Assembly: GCA_964350435.1 (NCBI GenBank)
Contig: CAYGJS010000010.1
Coordinates: forward strand, 1-64,000
Direction of reading: 5' to 3'
DNA: 64,000 nucleotides
From: TMED27 sp964350435
Lineage (GTDB): Bacteria > Pseudomonadota > Alphaproteobacteria > Micavibrionales > Micavibrionaceae
Both the position numbers and the translations under genes were made by a program. The notes under the pieces are model-generated. The model ran no database searches, was not told where the DNA came from, and worked only from the letters and a program-made list of their open reading frames with translations. Numbering within the stretch: position 1 is the first letter of the stretch; each line of letters begins with the position of its first letter. Shown piece by piece: positions 16,801 to 23,533 of the stretch.

Positions 16801-19208
16801 GTTATGGCGCGGATGGTATTCATGTTCGCAATGTTTCCTATGAATCTGGTCAGAGCGTTTACGCCGGCGGGGAAGAAGCAGGCTATTACGGTGGCTATGC
16901 TGTTGATATTATCGGTAATCACATCGACACCACAGCCGATGACGGGATCGAAGTTCTGAATTCACAATCAGCCTTCATCTACGACAATGAAATCGACAAT
17001 GCCGGTTTGGGTTACGAAGCAAAATCATATTACGGCAGCATCGAGGGTTACTACAGCACGCTGGGTTACTACGGCGGCCTTCCTGACTCTGTTGAAGTGC
17101 AAGCTCTGGATTACTACGGCGGCTTGAACATCAATGGTTATGGACAAGGAAGCCTCACCTCCTCGCAAGGCAATGATGGTCAAGGCGTCAAACGTCGCAT
17201 CGGCGGTGACAAAGGCGGTGACGCGATCCATGTTGAAAATGTCGGCAACGAAGTCCTAAATTCGGAGGGTGGTTACTACGGCGGCAGCTTCCAGCCATAT
17301 GGCGTTGTCATTCTTGAAAACGATATCGAATTCACAGCCGATGACGGCATCGAAGTTGTCAATTCAGGTCGTACCCGCATTGAGGACAATGATATCGATG
17401 ATGTCGGCGTTGGGTATTATGCTGGCTCAGGCTATGAAAACGGCGACTCCGGCTTGTTTGACGGATATTTCGGCGGTCAGTTCTCCGTGCTCGACGGTCT
17501 CCTTGACCCCGGTTTCTACAGCTATAGCTATGATATCGGGACGGACCAGCAAGTTGGTGCAAACGGTGAAGGCGGTTTCGGCAATGACGCGATCCATGTC
17601 CGGGGCGTGATCGCTGAAGGCTACGTACCGGATGAATATTTTGGCAGCAGCATCGGAAGACCGTATTTCGACGGTACAAGCGTTGAGATCTTCGGCAACA
17701 CCATCAACAATGTTGCGGATGACGGAATTCAGGTTCTGGCCAGCGGTAACACGGTGATTGGTGGATTGGGCGAAGGCGAAGCCAACGTCATCAACAATAC
17801 CGGCCTTGCCGAAAGCAATTACTTTGGTGGTTATTTCGGCGGCTACTTCGGCGGCCTTGCTGAAGAAAGCGAGTATGGTGCCAACTATTATGGCTTTAAC
17901 GTCACAGGCCTACAGGATGAAAAAGGCGGCGATGGCATCCATGTCAGAAACGGCTTCCTGCTGGATGAACGCAAAGATACACTGCGGGTGAGCTCGACAG
18001 ACCCTTACTTCTTGCTGACAGATGTCGACATCGTTGGTAACCAAATCACCAATGCCGGTGACGATGGTATCGAGGCTGAAGGCATTTACAACCTTCTGAT
18101 CGACAGCAACACTGTGACCGACTCAGGCGATGAAGGCACCTTGATCCTTAGCGGCGATTCGTTTGATCGTGACTATTACGGAGACATCAATAACATCCAG
18201 ACATTCCTGGTTGGTGACTCTGACGGCTATTATTCCTCAATCCCTGACCAGTCAGTGATTGTATCGAATAACCAAGTCAGCGGTTCCGGTGCCAACGGCC
18301 TCCATGTTCAAGGCTCTGGCCATGACAGCGTGAAAGTCTTCGGTAACACCTTCACCGATAATGGCGGCATCGACACAAGCGGTGAAGAGCCAGTGATCCT
18401 TGGTGCAAACGCACGCTTCGAAAGCGGCCAGATTGATCTGACCAGCGACGAAGACGGTGAAACACCGAATAACTTCATCAACACAACCGGTACGCCAGCG
18501 GTCGGTCTGCAATTCGAAAACGCGCCGGGCATCCTGCCAAGCGAGCTGACAATCGTTGACCTGACATTGGGCAACAGCGTCTTCAACGGCTACACACCGG
18601 GCGGAAGCTTCTATGTTCGCTTTGAAAACGGTGCGATCCTCGAAGATGACGGTTCGGTGATCGAGATCGAAGGAACGGATGCAAACTTTGATGGTATCCG
18701 CCCTGGAACCTTCCCGGGTGAAGCTCTGCCACAAACCACTTTGGACTTTATCGAAGACCGTCTCTTTGACGCTGACGATTCAATCGCCAATGGTCGGGGG
18801 CAGATTTTCGTGGGCACTGTTGCGGAATCTCTCTTCACGATTGAAAACTTCGAAGACTTTATCCGTCAGCTTGATGGTGTACCGCAAGACGCACCAGTCG
18901 CGAATCTGACAATAACAGGCTTGCCGCCTGTGCAGCTGGACCCGCAAGCGTTGAATAATATCGAGCCAGCAGCAGGCGGAGAACCTACACCAGAGCAGCT
19001 GGCAAATATTACGCCTGCCGCGGGTGAAGGAGAAGGATCTCCCGTTGAACCGCAGGATATCGAACCGGCTGCCGGTGGCGATGAAGTAAGCTGCTGGTCT
19101 GATGCCCTGAACACGGCTGAAAACGGCGCTGTAACGAATTACAGCTTCGGTGGAACATTCGAAGACAGCATCGCCGCTAATGCAACATGCGGCGCGCAGG
19201 AAGGCTAA
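10812..19208 (+). CDS. Giant TpsA exoprotein (filamentous-haemagglutinin-like) with beta-helix repeats and YYGG loops
   Basis: This 2798-residue exported protein has a long signal peptide (residues 1-42, ending MPGKALA). A TPS secretion domain (about residues 43-300) includes a NNGIFVGADGFVD segment corresponding to the NPNG-type core of FHA-like proteins. A beta-rich stalk covers about residues 300-780. From about residue 790 to 2500 there are parallel beta-helix (PbH1) turns with recurrent DDGIEV, DGIHV and NNxI motifs. Within this, residues 1550-2400 form eight units of 98-139 residues, each with G(A/G)DGI(S/H)VRNV and ADDGIEV plus a variable loop rich in YYGG and YFGG. The tail has three PAAG motifs and Cys2761 and Cys2793, similar in layout to the C-terminal cysteine pair that retains HMW1-type TpsA proteins on the surface. 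It is likely a surface adhesin exported by the TpsB encoded at 8590-10350; its ligand is unknown. A strong terminator follows. Confidence 0.9.
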   Translation: MSNYQARKNATTRFKLTQKRLLATTAMTAAGLLALMPGKALADNWVDLREVSGQANTDLTQANTTNINIVDGRVVMEGDLDITENWTVNVNDGDGVFRDTENDPTYIFGRLNCSGTCHVLDNNGIFVGADGFVDAQAVILSTGELNNTNEFMQTGRVVLDNISGAAGNIGITNNGSINVAEGGLAALVSGKVSNNGTINARAGKVAFAAGEQVTIDLYGDGLYEVAVEGEIADAVIDNQGAINAAGGVVSMDVKTAKGAVDNLINLDGEVNVASVSTKGGKIILSAEGADVKIGGKLDASGTSGGDVAINAENIEVASAAEISVDGSNQGGTALIEAADSLIFRGTLSAEGENSDIAFIGTGGEFDGELVLGNSANVLIDPEDVCITDGTACANTDGIMTVRATRIANALRNTSNTTFTITTSGAGTGEGDLEVADAIDARGGTGVKNLLRLHAHDDVYINAALTGTENVGGTSFEILGDFDGSGGNADVFVNAAIDTNGGGLFIRTADDIEIHSAITTNGGNANFKSFVTNPGNQSDFLISSTGSLDTTNGAGLAGNVEIVGDEVKISTSSGTKIDAGNGTVTIKRTKDGSIWVKESGQVPGVMNISEGELDAITSAKTALGGDKTKFIIVDTIDATSTDTLELNAYDYITFTGPADFANLDVNTKNIGVVGPNGAALKADSIDFNANSVTLNIDLDSADIDGTATSVFVNEGAQISDGVRVAKDGAGTVKVDDSTYTENVLVDKDVIVQGTNANISAKNGVRINPETIVQGNGGSTFTVTASGATIDGFTILADAGQAGVKTVNASNVVLKNNIISSIVGSTGHTGISIEGGSNNNVHNNLIQNFDKDGVYAGFTTDLVLATNQIEDVGRHGIYALRTEGTTVSNNMFSRTGKDGVYALVGDNMTVSGNMITDAGDDGVDLDKIINSTVTNNVINGTDEEGIEVGADYDGSTSSSTLISGNTINNTDNGTGILVDNIASSNITDNTLDTLGVDGIRVLSEGGRSDVTSISYNQISNTYDDGIHVSGGASATIYSNVIEGAGFNTTGGGLEAGGSAIDTDLGDGIKVEGVGLFSEPVIEDLSADSIGYGEGSVADIAEVKIYDNAISITTGDGIDAENNNNVYINTNLIGHADDHGINVNGFATTEVSDNAITSVGKRGINVNGNSDDELKLVTERPSLSGFDSIYAGIFGNKVLLTGGHGIYVSGVNGESNLPTMMTFGANPEFGNYGWNVNIAGNEVVMTGNDGIAAIDNGSTRIAQNDVLMAGMGEGLAGVIDQINVFAAFAINPPSFFPASVTQAVEVVSEYDPAFTWNWGEGNGIYVSGANSLGPNGWAIDVNNNNVDYTGGHGIYTRSAPNAYIHDNVVNYAGVATTQHEGYDSMLDLLSSGPFAPEQHFGGGSPTTYSNLDSASLNAAPWSESWTNQAPSRRNLWVGQDLTDTVGEHITPTDILEYQTADGIHVFDIRTNEYPGDVFWPVTSVNAGVVTEGSYNASEYNVVVQGNTVSFTGDDGIDVNNITGRVLIGGYDQETEGNGVSDAGYGGGEYYDAGDYFGADGISVRNVEQGYYGYPTWDIVNVESGTGGVDSYYGGNQYVGYAVDIIGNTIDITADDGIEVIDSESTLIQNNTISNIGVGQEDRGYYGYYGSYQPYGADGISVRNVGQYEDNIWVPFSAGLNPGGEASGATFISYAVVVDGNDIDNTGDDGIEVVNAGRTLITGNEIDNVGLVAEDSYFGGGLDNYDEYGTSDGYGGDGIHVRNVYQGGNIRLMGNAQEQGGISEGYYGRLFAVDILDNKIARTGDDGIEVVDSGRTIIEANDIDDVGANNEGTVNYYIQYYGSDISSGYFGEEYGSTSDRQGSGADGISVRNVYEEQGYFGGDYSVSVANNNAGGLDDPYYGGGSQYDPYALVLLGNNIDRTGDDGIEVVGAGRTIIEDNLINDAGVSQHVNGSGYINVNYSYDYYGGLVNTSLQSGYYGSGYISVDAGINASSGGHATDGYGADGIHVRNVSYESGQSVYAGGEEAGYYGGYAVDIIGNHIDTTADDGIEVLNSQSAFIYDNEIDNAGLGYEAKSYYGSIEGYYSTLGYYGGLPDSVEVQALDYYGGLNINGYGQGSLTSSQGNDGQGVKRRIGGDKGGDAIHVENVGNEVLNSEGGYYGGSFQPYGVVILENDIEFTADDGIEVVNSGRTRIEDNDIDDVGVGYYAGSGYENGDSGLFDGYFGGQFSVLDGLLDPGFYSYSYDIGTDQQVGANGEGGFGNDAIHVRGVIAEGYVPDEYFGSSIGRPYFDGTSVEIFGNTINNVADDGIQVLASGNTVIGGLGEGEANVINNTGLAESNYFGGYFGGYFGGLAEESEYGANYYGFNVTGLQDEKGGDGIHVRNGFLLDERKDTLRVSSTDPYFLLTDVDIVGNQITNAGDDGIEAEGIYNLLIDSNTVTDSGDEGTLILSGDSFDRDYYGDINNIQTFLVGDSDGYYSSIPDQSVIVSNNQVSGSGANGLHVQGSGHDSVKVFGNTFTDNGGIDTSGEEPVILGANARFESGQIDLTSDEDGETPNNFINTTGTPAVGLQFENAPGILPSELTIVDLTLGNSVFNGYTPGGSFYVRFENGAILEDDGSVIEIEGTDANFDGIRPGTFPGEALPQTTLDFIEDRLFDADDSIANGRGQIFVGTVAESLFTIENFEDFIRQLDGVPQDAPVANLTITGLPPVQLDPQALNNIEPAAGGEPTPEQLANITPAAGEGEGSPVEPQDIEPAAGGDEVSCWSDALNTAENGAVTNYSFGGTFEDSIAANATCGAQEG
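15471..17960 (+). repeat. Eight-unit imperfect coding repeat inside tpsA
   Basis: Copies of the codons for G(A/G)D(G/A)I(S/H)V(R/E)NV-like sequence begin at 15471, 15765, 16062, 16389, 16806, 17214, 17580 and 17925. The spacings are 294, 297, 327, 417, 408, 366 and 345 bases, all multiples of three. Each unit also carries one ADDGIEV or DDGIEV block. Length differences come from the Tyr/Gly-rich loop between the blocks. This looks like repeat growth followed by divergence, not a noncoding repeat. Confidence 0.85.
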
Positions 19209-19231
19209 GCCATCCCTTAAACATAGAATTT

Positions 19232-19261
19232 AAAAAGCCCCTTTCATAAAGGGGCTTTTTT
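19232..19261 (+). terminator. Rho-independent terminator of tpsA
   Basis: AGCCCCTTT and AAAGGGGCT form a nine-pair stem with a three-base loop, flanked by an A tract and a six-T run, starting 24 bases after the stop. Confidence 0.9.
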
Positions 19262-19281
19262 ATGGGCCCCAATAATCAGCC

Positions 19282-19310
19282 TTGACCTATTTTCCGCAAT
19301 ACGGAATATT
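19282..19310 (+). promoter_or_regulatory. Candidate promoter with a palindrome in the spacer
   Basis: TTGACC at 19282-19287, a 17-base spacer and AATATT at 19305-19310 form a plausible promoter. TTCCG-CAATA-CGGAA at 19292-19306 is a perfect inverted repeat lying in the spacer, so a repressor or activator could bind there. The core GCAATACGGA is also found upstream of tpsA (10636-10645). Confidence 0.45.
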
Positions 19311-19397
19311 TAAACCATTGTTTTTTATTAAACATCCATTTACTATTCTTCTTTAGTGTATTGTTGAGCGCACACAAAATAATTTAGGACTTCTTTT

Positions 19398-20018
19398 ATG
19401 TATCACGATAATCAATGGAATGCAGTTCAGGGCGATGAACTTGCCGGGTTTTTGGAACAGATCAATCCCATAGACGGCAAACACCGTGTAGCCCCTGAAA
19501 CCACTCAGGTGCAATGGCGTACGCTCCCTTTTTACGACCAGGTTGCCCTTATCCGCGTGAAAGAGCCAAGCTGGGTGAACCAAAACCTGTACGTATATTA
19601 CCTGACCGATCAGGGCAATCTTTTCCGCCTCAACGGCACGTCACCGCCAATCCATGAAGTCAACGCCAAGGCTCCGATTAAGGTCACCGAAGCCAATGTC
19701 CTCGAATATCTTCGCTTCTTTTGCTTTTTCGTTCGCGGCGAAGAAGGCCCGTTCTACATCGCCGAAACGATGGAAGACCCGAATATGCCCACTGAAATGG
19801 ATGACACCACCCGCTCCGTTATTGAAGGCACTATTCGCGGCGCCTCTTTTGAGGGCGTAAATGATCAGGGTCACTTTCTCTGCGACGCCGTCGTCTTCTA
19901 CTCCAACGCCCTGTTCATCGCCAATTTCGCCGTTCAGCCCACAGGCATGATCGAAATGCTGGACGATGAACCGATCGCCGCTGATCTGCCCGTCAAGGTT
20001 GACGTTCCCGTTTCTTAA
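19398..20018 (+). CDS. Hypothetical protein, 206 residues
   Basis: The product starts MYHDNQWNAVQGDELAGFLE. It has no signal peptide or membrane span and looks like a compact cytosolic alpha/beta protein. Notable stretches are VALIRVKEPSW, LYVYYLTDQGNLFRLNG and EYLRFFCFFVRGEEGPFYI. I do not recognise a family. AGGAC lies just before the ATG. The gene follows the tpsA terminator, has its own candidate promoter and precedes an outer-membrane barrel gene. The ten-base motif shared with the tpsA upstream region hints at common control with the TPS system, but this is inference. Confidence 0.75.
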   Translation: MYHDNQWNAVQGDELAGFLEQINPIDGKHRVAPETTQVQWRTLPFYDQVALIRVKEPSWVNQNLYVYYLTDQGNLFRLNGTSPPIHEVNAKAPIKVTEANVLEYLRFFCFFVRGEEGPFYIAETMEDPNMPTEMDDTTRSVIEGTIRGASFEGVNDQGHFLCDAVVFYSNALFIANFAVQPTGMIEMLDDEPIAADLPVKVDVPVS

Positions 20019-20052
20019 AAACCCCCGCGCATGAAATCGCCGCTTTTAACCC

Positions 20053-20100
20053 ATAGCAATTTTTGCTATCATTGATTTAAATCGCTTCGTTCTGAAGCGA
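20053..20100 (+). promoter_or_regulatory. Two adjacent perfect inverted repeats upstream of the beta-barrel gene
   Basis: ATAGCAA (20053-20059) and TTGCTAT (20063-20069) form the first palindrome with a three-base centre. TCGCTTC (20082-20088) and GAAGCGA (20094-20100) form the second with a five-base loop. Neither is followed by a T run, so they are more likely operators or mRNA leader structures than terminators. Confidence 0.45.
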
Positions 20101-20152
20101 CAATTTCCAATATTTGCCAATCCCCCCCGCCCTCTCCCCATAGGAGCGCATC

Positions 20153-20800
20153 ATGAAAAATAAAACTTTAACCTTAGCGATGATCCTCAGCGCCTCAACA
20201 CTTGCATTATCAGGCGCCGCAAACGCCCAGACCAGTCGCATTTACTTCGCCGGATATCTTGGCCTGAACACCTATGATGATCAGGAGTTTTCGGAAAAAA
20301 GCACCAATAGCATCGGTGATTTTGAACTGGACGGCGCCACATCTTTCGCAGGGGCGATAGGCCTGCGTCTTTCCCGCCAGTTCCGTCTGGAAGGCGAGTT
20401 ATCCTATCGCAACGCTGAGTTCAAAAATGTTGATGTCGCAGGGGTTGGCAGCTTTGGCGCAGGCGGTGAAATCGACACAAACATCGCCATGGCTAATATT
20501 TATTACGATTTTGACGTGCCATGGAAAATCCAGCCCTATATCGGCGGCGGTTTGGGATACGCCTGGCATGGCGGCGAGCTGAGCGATGGCTCCGGCACGC
20601 TCGGCAATGCCAATATCGAGGCCACGGGCCTGGTCTGGAACGCCGCCGCAGGAATCAAATATCGTCCCCGCACAGATTTTGCCTACACCCTTGGTTACCG
20701 TTACCTGAGTTCTCCGGATCTCAGCTTCGGGGATTACGAGCTGGACTACCGCAGCCACGAATTCAGGCTCGGCTTCGAATGGGATCTCCCCGTTCGCTAA
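20153..20800 (+). CDS. Outer-membrane beta-barrel protein (opacity/OmpA-barrel-like)
   Basis: The 215-residue protein has a signal peptide (about residues 1-25, ending SGAANAQ) and then alternating strands typical of an eight-strand OMP_b-brl barrel (AGYLGLNTY, LRLSRQFRLEGELSYR, YIGGGLGYAWHGG, YTLGYRYLSS). The last strand, HEFRLGFEWDLPVR, places an aromatic near the end. TAGGAGCG precedes the start. Members are small surface barrels with adhesion or structural roles. No ligand can be assigned. Two inverted repeats in its leader and a strong terminator after it suggest a monocistronic, separately controlled gene. Confidence 0.85.
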   Translation: MKNKTLTLAMILSASTLALSGAANAQTSRIYFAGYLGLNTYDDQEFSEKSTNSIGDFELDGATSFAGAIGLRLSRQFRLEGELSYRNAEFKNVDVAGVGSFGAGGEIDTNIAMANIYYDFDVPWKIQPYIGGGLGYAWHGGELSDGSGTLGNANIEATGLVWNAAAGIKYRPRTDFAYTLGYRYLSSPDLSFGDYELDYRSHEFRLGFEWDLPVR

Positions 20801-20843
20801 ACAAGTTAAACTGCGTAAGCTATAAACCATATGATCGACCTCC

Positions 20844-20876
20844 AAAGCCTCGGAAGAAATCCGGGGCTTTTTCTTT
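20844..20876 (+). terminator. Rho-independent terminator of the beta-barrel gene
   Basis: A ten-pair stem, AAAGCCTCGG/CCGGGGCTTT (one G-T pair), with a seven-base loop is followed by a T-rich run. Its position shows that the following monooxygenase starts at 20912 and not at the upstream in-frame ATG at 20831. Confidence 0.85.
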
Positions 20877-20911
20877 TGCCCATCGCCCCGCGCCGCACTA
20901 TATTCACTCCC

Positions 20912-22114
20912 ATGAAAAAGAATTTTGATATTGTGATTGTGGGCGGCGGCTTGGCGGGGCTGAGCCTATCCTGCTTACTTGGCCATGGTGGCCTGAGCGT
21001 GGCCTGCGTCGATCAGGCCGACCCGAAAATCAAACCGCAAGACCTCCGCACAACAGCGATTTCTTATGGCTCCCGGCAAATTCTCGAACGCACGGGCGTC
21101 TGGCCGCGCATCAAAGAAACCTGCCCGATCAAGGATATCCAGATTCTTGATGGCGGCTCGCCTGTGCTTCTTGAATTCATCAGCGGCGAAGTCGAAGACA
21201 AAGCCTTCGGCTGGATCGTCGATAACCACGACCTTAAAACGGCATTGCTGGCGGAGATGAAATCCCTCAAAACCATTTCCCACATCGCCCCCGCCAAGGT
21301 CGCGGATTATGAACTCGGCGAGCAAGGCGGTAAAGTCCACCTCGAAGGGGACGAAACCCTCACCGCAAAACTCATCGTCGGCGCAGACGGCAGAAATTCC
21401 CAAACGCGGTTATGGATGGAGCGCCATTTCGACCTGCATACGCGGCAATGGAGTTACAATCAACGCGCCGTCATCTGCACCGCCGCCCACGAAAACCCGC
21501 ATAATAATATCGCTGTCGAGCATTTCTTCCCCGCCGGTCCCTTAGCCATCCTGCCCGCCGCCGATGATAAGGGCGGCGCGCACCGCTCCTCCGTTGTCTT
21601 CACTGAACACGGCCCCGAAAAGGCCTCTATGATGCGCCTCAGCGACACCGAATTCGAAACCCTGCTGTCCGAAAGGTTTCCCGACTGGTACGGCGCCGTC
21701 CATATGGTCGGGCGCAGAGCATGCTATCCACTCGGTCTTGTCCACGCCGACCGCTATATCGCCCATAAAGGCGGCGCAGGCATGGTGCTGGTCGCGGACG
21801 CCGCGCATGGCATTCACCCGATCGCGGGGCAGGGGCTTAACCTCGGCTTCCGTGATCTGGGTGAACTCTCCACCCTTGTAAACACCGCCCATGCCAACGG
21901 CAAAGACATCGCTGCGTTAGAGCTTCTCGAAACCTATCAACGCCGCCGCCGCCCCGATAACATGGCGATGGTGGCCATGACAGATGGACTTAACCGATTG
22001 TTTTCAAATAATTTAAAGTCTGTACGCTTCTTAAGGCGTACAGGCCTCAAAATCGTCTCCCGCCTCAAACCCGCCAAGGATTTCTTCATGAAACAGGCCA
22101 TGGGGGATCGCTAA
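20912..22114 (+). CDS. UbiH/Coq6-type FAD-dependent monooxygenase
   Basis: The 400-residue flavoprotein has the FAD-binding motif VGGGLAGLS at residues 8-16, a DG motif (GADGRNSQTR, about residue 158) and the second FAD motif ADAAHGIHPIAGQGLNLG (about residue 296), all hallmarks of the ubiquinone hydroxylase branch. The reaction would be hydroxylation of the benzoquinone ring in ubiquinone synthesis, using NADPH and O2; which ring position (C5, C6 or C1) cannot be told from motifs. It sits directly upstream of the patatin gene (1 base between stop and ATG), so the two are probably translated from one message. No other ubi genes are nearby. Confidence 0.88.
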   Translation: MKKNFDIVIVGGGLAGLSLSCLLGHGGLSVACVDQADPKIKPQDLRTTAISYGSRQILERTGVWPRIKETCPIKDIQILDGGSPVLLEFISGEVEDKAFGWIVDNHDLKTALLAEMKSLKTISHIAPAKVADYELGEQGGKVHLEGDETLTAKLIVGADGRNSQTRLWMERHFDLHTRQWSYNQRAVICTAAHENPHNNIAVEHFFPAGPLAILPAADDKGGAHRSSVVFTEHGPEKASMMRLSDTEFETLLSERFPDWYGAVHMVGRRACYPLGLVHADRYIAHKGGAGMVLVADAAHGIHPIAGQGLNLGFRDLGELSTLVNTAHANGKDIAALELLETYQRRRRPDNMAMVAMTDGLNRLFSNNLKSVRFLRRTGLKIVSRLKPAKDFFMKQAMGDR

Positions 22115-22115
22115 A

Positions 22116-23186
22116 ATGCCCGTCAAAGAGCAAGACAATAGTCAAGATCAAAAAATCATCAACCTCGCCCTGCAAGGCGGCGGCTCGCATGGCGCGTTCA
22201 CATGGGGCGTTCTTGATGCCTTTCTGGAAGATAGCCGACTGGACTTCGAAGCCATCAGCGCCACTTCTGCAGGGGCAATGAACGCCGCCGCTATGGCCCA
22301 AGGCTTAAGCCAAGATGGCAAAGAAGGCGGGCGCGCAGTGCTGGAAAAATTTTGGCGCGGCGTGTCCGATGCGGGCGCGTTCTATAACCCTTTCGCCGAA
22401 ACCCATAATGCGGTGACAAAATTCTGGAACCTCGATAAAAATCCGGCCTTCGCGCAAGTCCAGTCCATGGTTGAAGGTATGATGGGAAGTGTTTCTCCGT
22501 ATCTTTCAAACCCTATGAATATCAACCCTCTTCGCGAAGTTCTCGAAGATGTCATCAATATCAAGGATATCCATGCCTGCGATTGCCTGGAGCTTTTCAT
22601 CACCGCCACTAATGTCCGCACGGGCAACCCGACAATTTTCGGCAATAAAGACGTAACGATAGACTCTCTGCTGGCCTCTGCCACTTTGCCCTATTTCGCC
22701 CACGCCATTGAGATCAAAGGGCAGGCCTATTGGGACGGCGGTTATATGGGCAACCCCTCACTCTGGCCGCTCTTTTACAACGCCAAAGCCCGCGATATTC
22801 TTATCATCCACGTCAATCCCGTGACCCGCGACGATATCCCGACTGAAATCGCCGATATTGATAACCGCCTCAATGAAATCACCTTTAATTCCGCGCTGCT
22901 CAAGGAGCTCCGCGCAATCGACTTCGTAAAGCGCCTCATCAACGAAGATATGCTGAAAGACGAATATAAAGACCAGTATAAGGATATCCTGCTCCACGCC
23001 GTGCGCGCCGAAGCCACAATGCAGCACCTCTCCGCCGCCAGCAAATTCAACACCGATTGGGCATTCCTGACCCAGCTTCGCGATAAAGGCCGCGTTGAAG
23101 GCAAAAAATGGCTCAAAGCCCATTTCAAAGATGTCGGCACCCGCTCCAGCGTAGATATCCAGCGCGATTACCTGAATAAGAATTAA
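22116..23186 (+). CDS. Patatin-like phospholipase
   Basis: The 356-residue protein has the three patatin elements: oxyanion loop GGGSHGAF (residues 21-28), nucleophile Ser51 in SATSAGAMN (the usual G at the first position of GxSxG is replaced by A), and catalytic Asp207 in WDGGYMGNP. Patatins hydrolyse acyl esters of phospholipids. This one has no signal peptide, so it acts in the cytosol or on the inner leaflet, as in the RssA-like group. It is coupled to the UbiH-type gene upstream. The C-terminal 120 residues are helical with no named domain. Confidence 0.9.
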   Translation: MPVKEQDNSQDQKIINLALQGGGSHGAFTWGVLDAFLEDSRLDFEAISATSAGAMNAAAMAQGLSQDGKEGGRAVLEKFWRGVSDAGAFYNPFAETHNAVTKFWNLDKNPAFAQVQSMVEGMMGSVSPYLSNPMNINPLREVLEDVINIKDIHACDCLELFITATNVRTGNPTIFGNKDVTIDSLLASATLPYFAHAIEIKGQAYWDGGYMGNPSLWPLFYNAKARDILIIHVNPVTRDDIPTEIADIDNRLNEITFNSALLKELRAIDFVKRLINEDMLKDEYKDQYKDILLHAVRAEATMQHLSAASKFNTDWAFLTQLRDKGRVEGKKWLKAHFKDVGTRSSVDIQRDYLNKN

Positions 23187-23199
23187 TTCAGTAAATTGA

Positions 23200-23229
23200 T
23201 TGACAACCCTGCGGCTTTAACGCTATAAA
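23200..23229 (+). promoter_or_regulatory. Strong promoter of rpmH
   Basis: A perfect TTGACA at 23200-23205 and TATAAA at 23224-23229 with an 18-base spacer stand 69 bases before the rpmH start. This is among the best sigma-70 matches in the window and fits a highly expressed ribosomal protein gene. Confidence 0.8.
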
Positions 23230-23297
23230 CCGCTTACTTTTAAGAATACTTTGATATGAGGCGCCCCTAGAGCTTAAAAAGCCACGGCGAATTTGAA

Positions 23298-23432
23298 ATG
23301 AAACGCACATTCCAACCATCAAACCTTGTTCGCGCACGCCGTCACGGATTCCGCGCGCGTATGGCAACAAAAAATGGCCGCGCTGTTATTGCGCGTCGCC
23401 GTGCCAAAGGCCGTAAAAAGCTCAGCGCGTAA
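23298..23432 (+). CDS. rpmH: 50S ribosomal protein L34
   Basis: The 44-residue basic protein begins MKRTFQPSNLVRARRHGFRA and ends GRKKLSA, the standard L34 sequence, at full length. L34 is a structural part of the large ribosomal subunit. It heads the rpmH-rnpA-yidD-yidC cluster conserved in most bacteria. A GC-rich hairpin separates it from rnpA and probably lowers downstream transcription. Confidence 0.98.
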   Translation: MKRTFQPSNLVRARRHGFRARMATKNGRAVIARRRAKGRKKLSA

Positions 23433-23472
23433 GCCAATACCGCTTTCCCTGCGAAAGCAGGGATTTCAAAAC

Positions 23473-23506
23473 AAGGCGCGATGCTTCCAAAGCTCCGCGC
23501 CTTTTT
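23473..23506 (+). terminator. Hairpin/attenuator between rpmH and rnpA
   Basis: AAGGCGCG (23473-23480) and CGCGCCTTTTT (23496-23506) can pair over 7-8 bases with a 15-base loop and a five-T run. A second hairpin, CCCTGC-GAAA-GCAGGG, lies just upstream without a T run. Together they may set the ratio of rpmH to rnpA message. Confidence 0.6.
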
Positions 23507-23533
23507 GTATGGTTGTAAACGGAGCGCTCCATA

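Noticed and set aside
15471..17960. CRISPR-like regular repeats
   Set aside because: The repeats are in-frame coding units of 294-417 bases within tpsA, not short identical repeats with unique spacers, and no cas genes are present.
6602..20876. Genomic island or prophage following the tRNA
   Set aside because: There is no integrase, transposase or phage gene and no third copy of the tRNA repeat in the window. The region is surface-related, but island status cannot be supported.
20831..20911. Upstream start for the UbiH-type gene
   Set aside because: The extra 27 codons would run through a strong terminator at 20844-20876 and add residues before the FAD motif that the family does not have.
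23448..23463. Second terminator after rpmH (CCCTGC-GAAA-GCAGGG)
   Set aside because: The stem is good, but no T run follows. It is noted only as a possible processing or stabilising hairpin.
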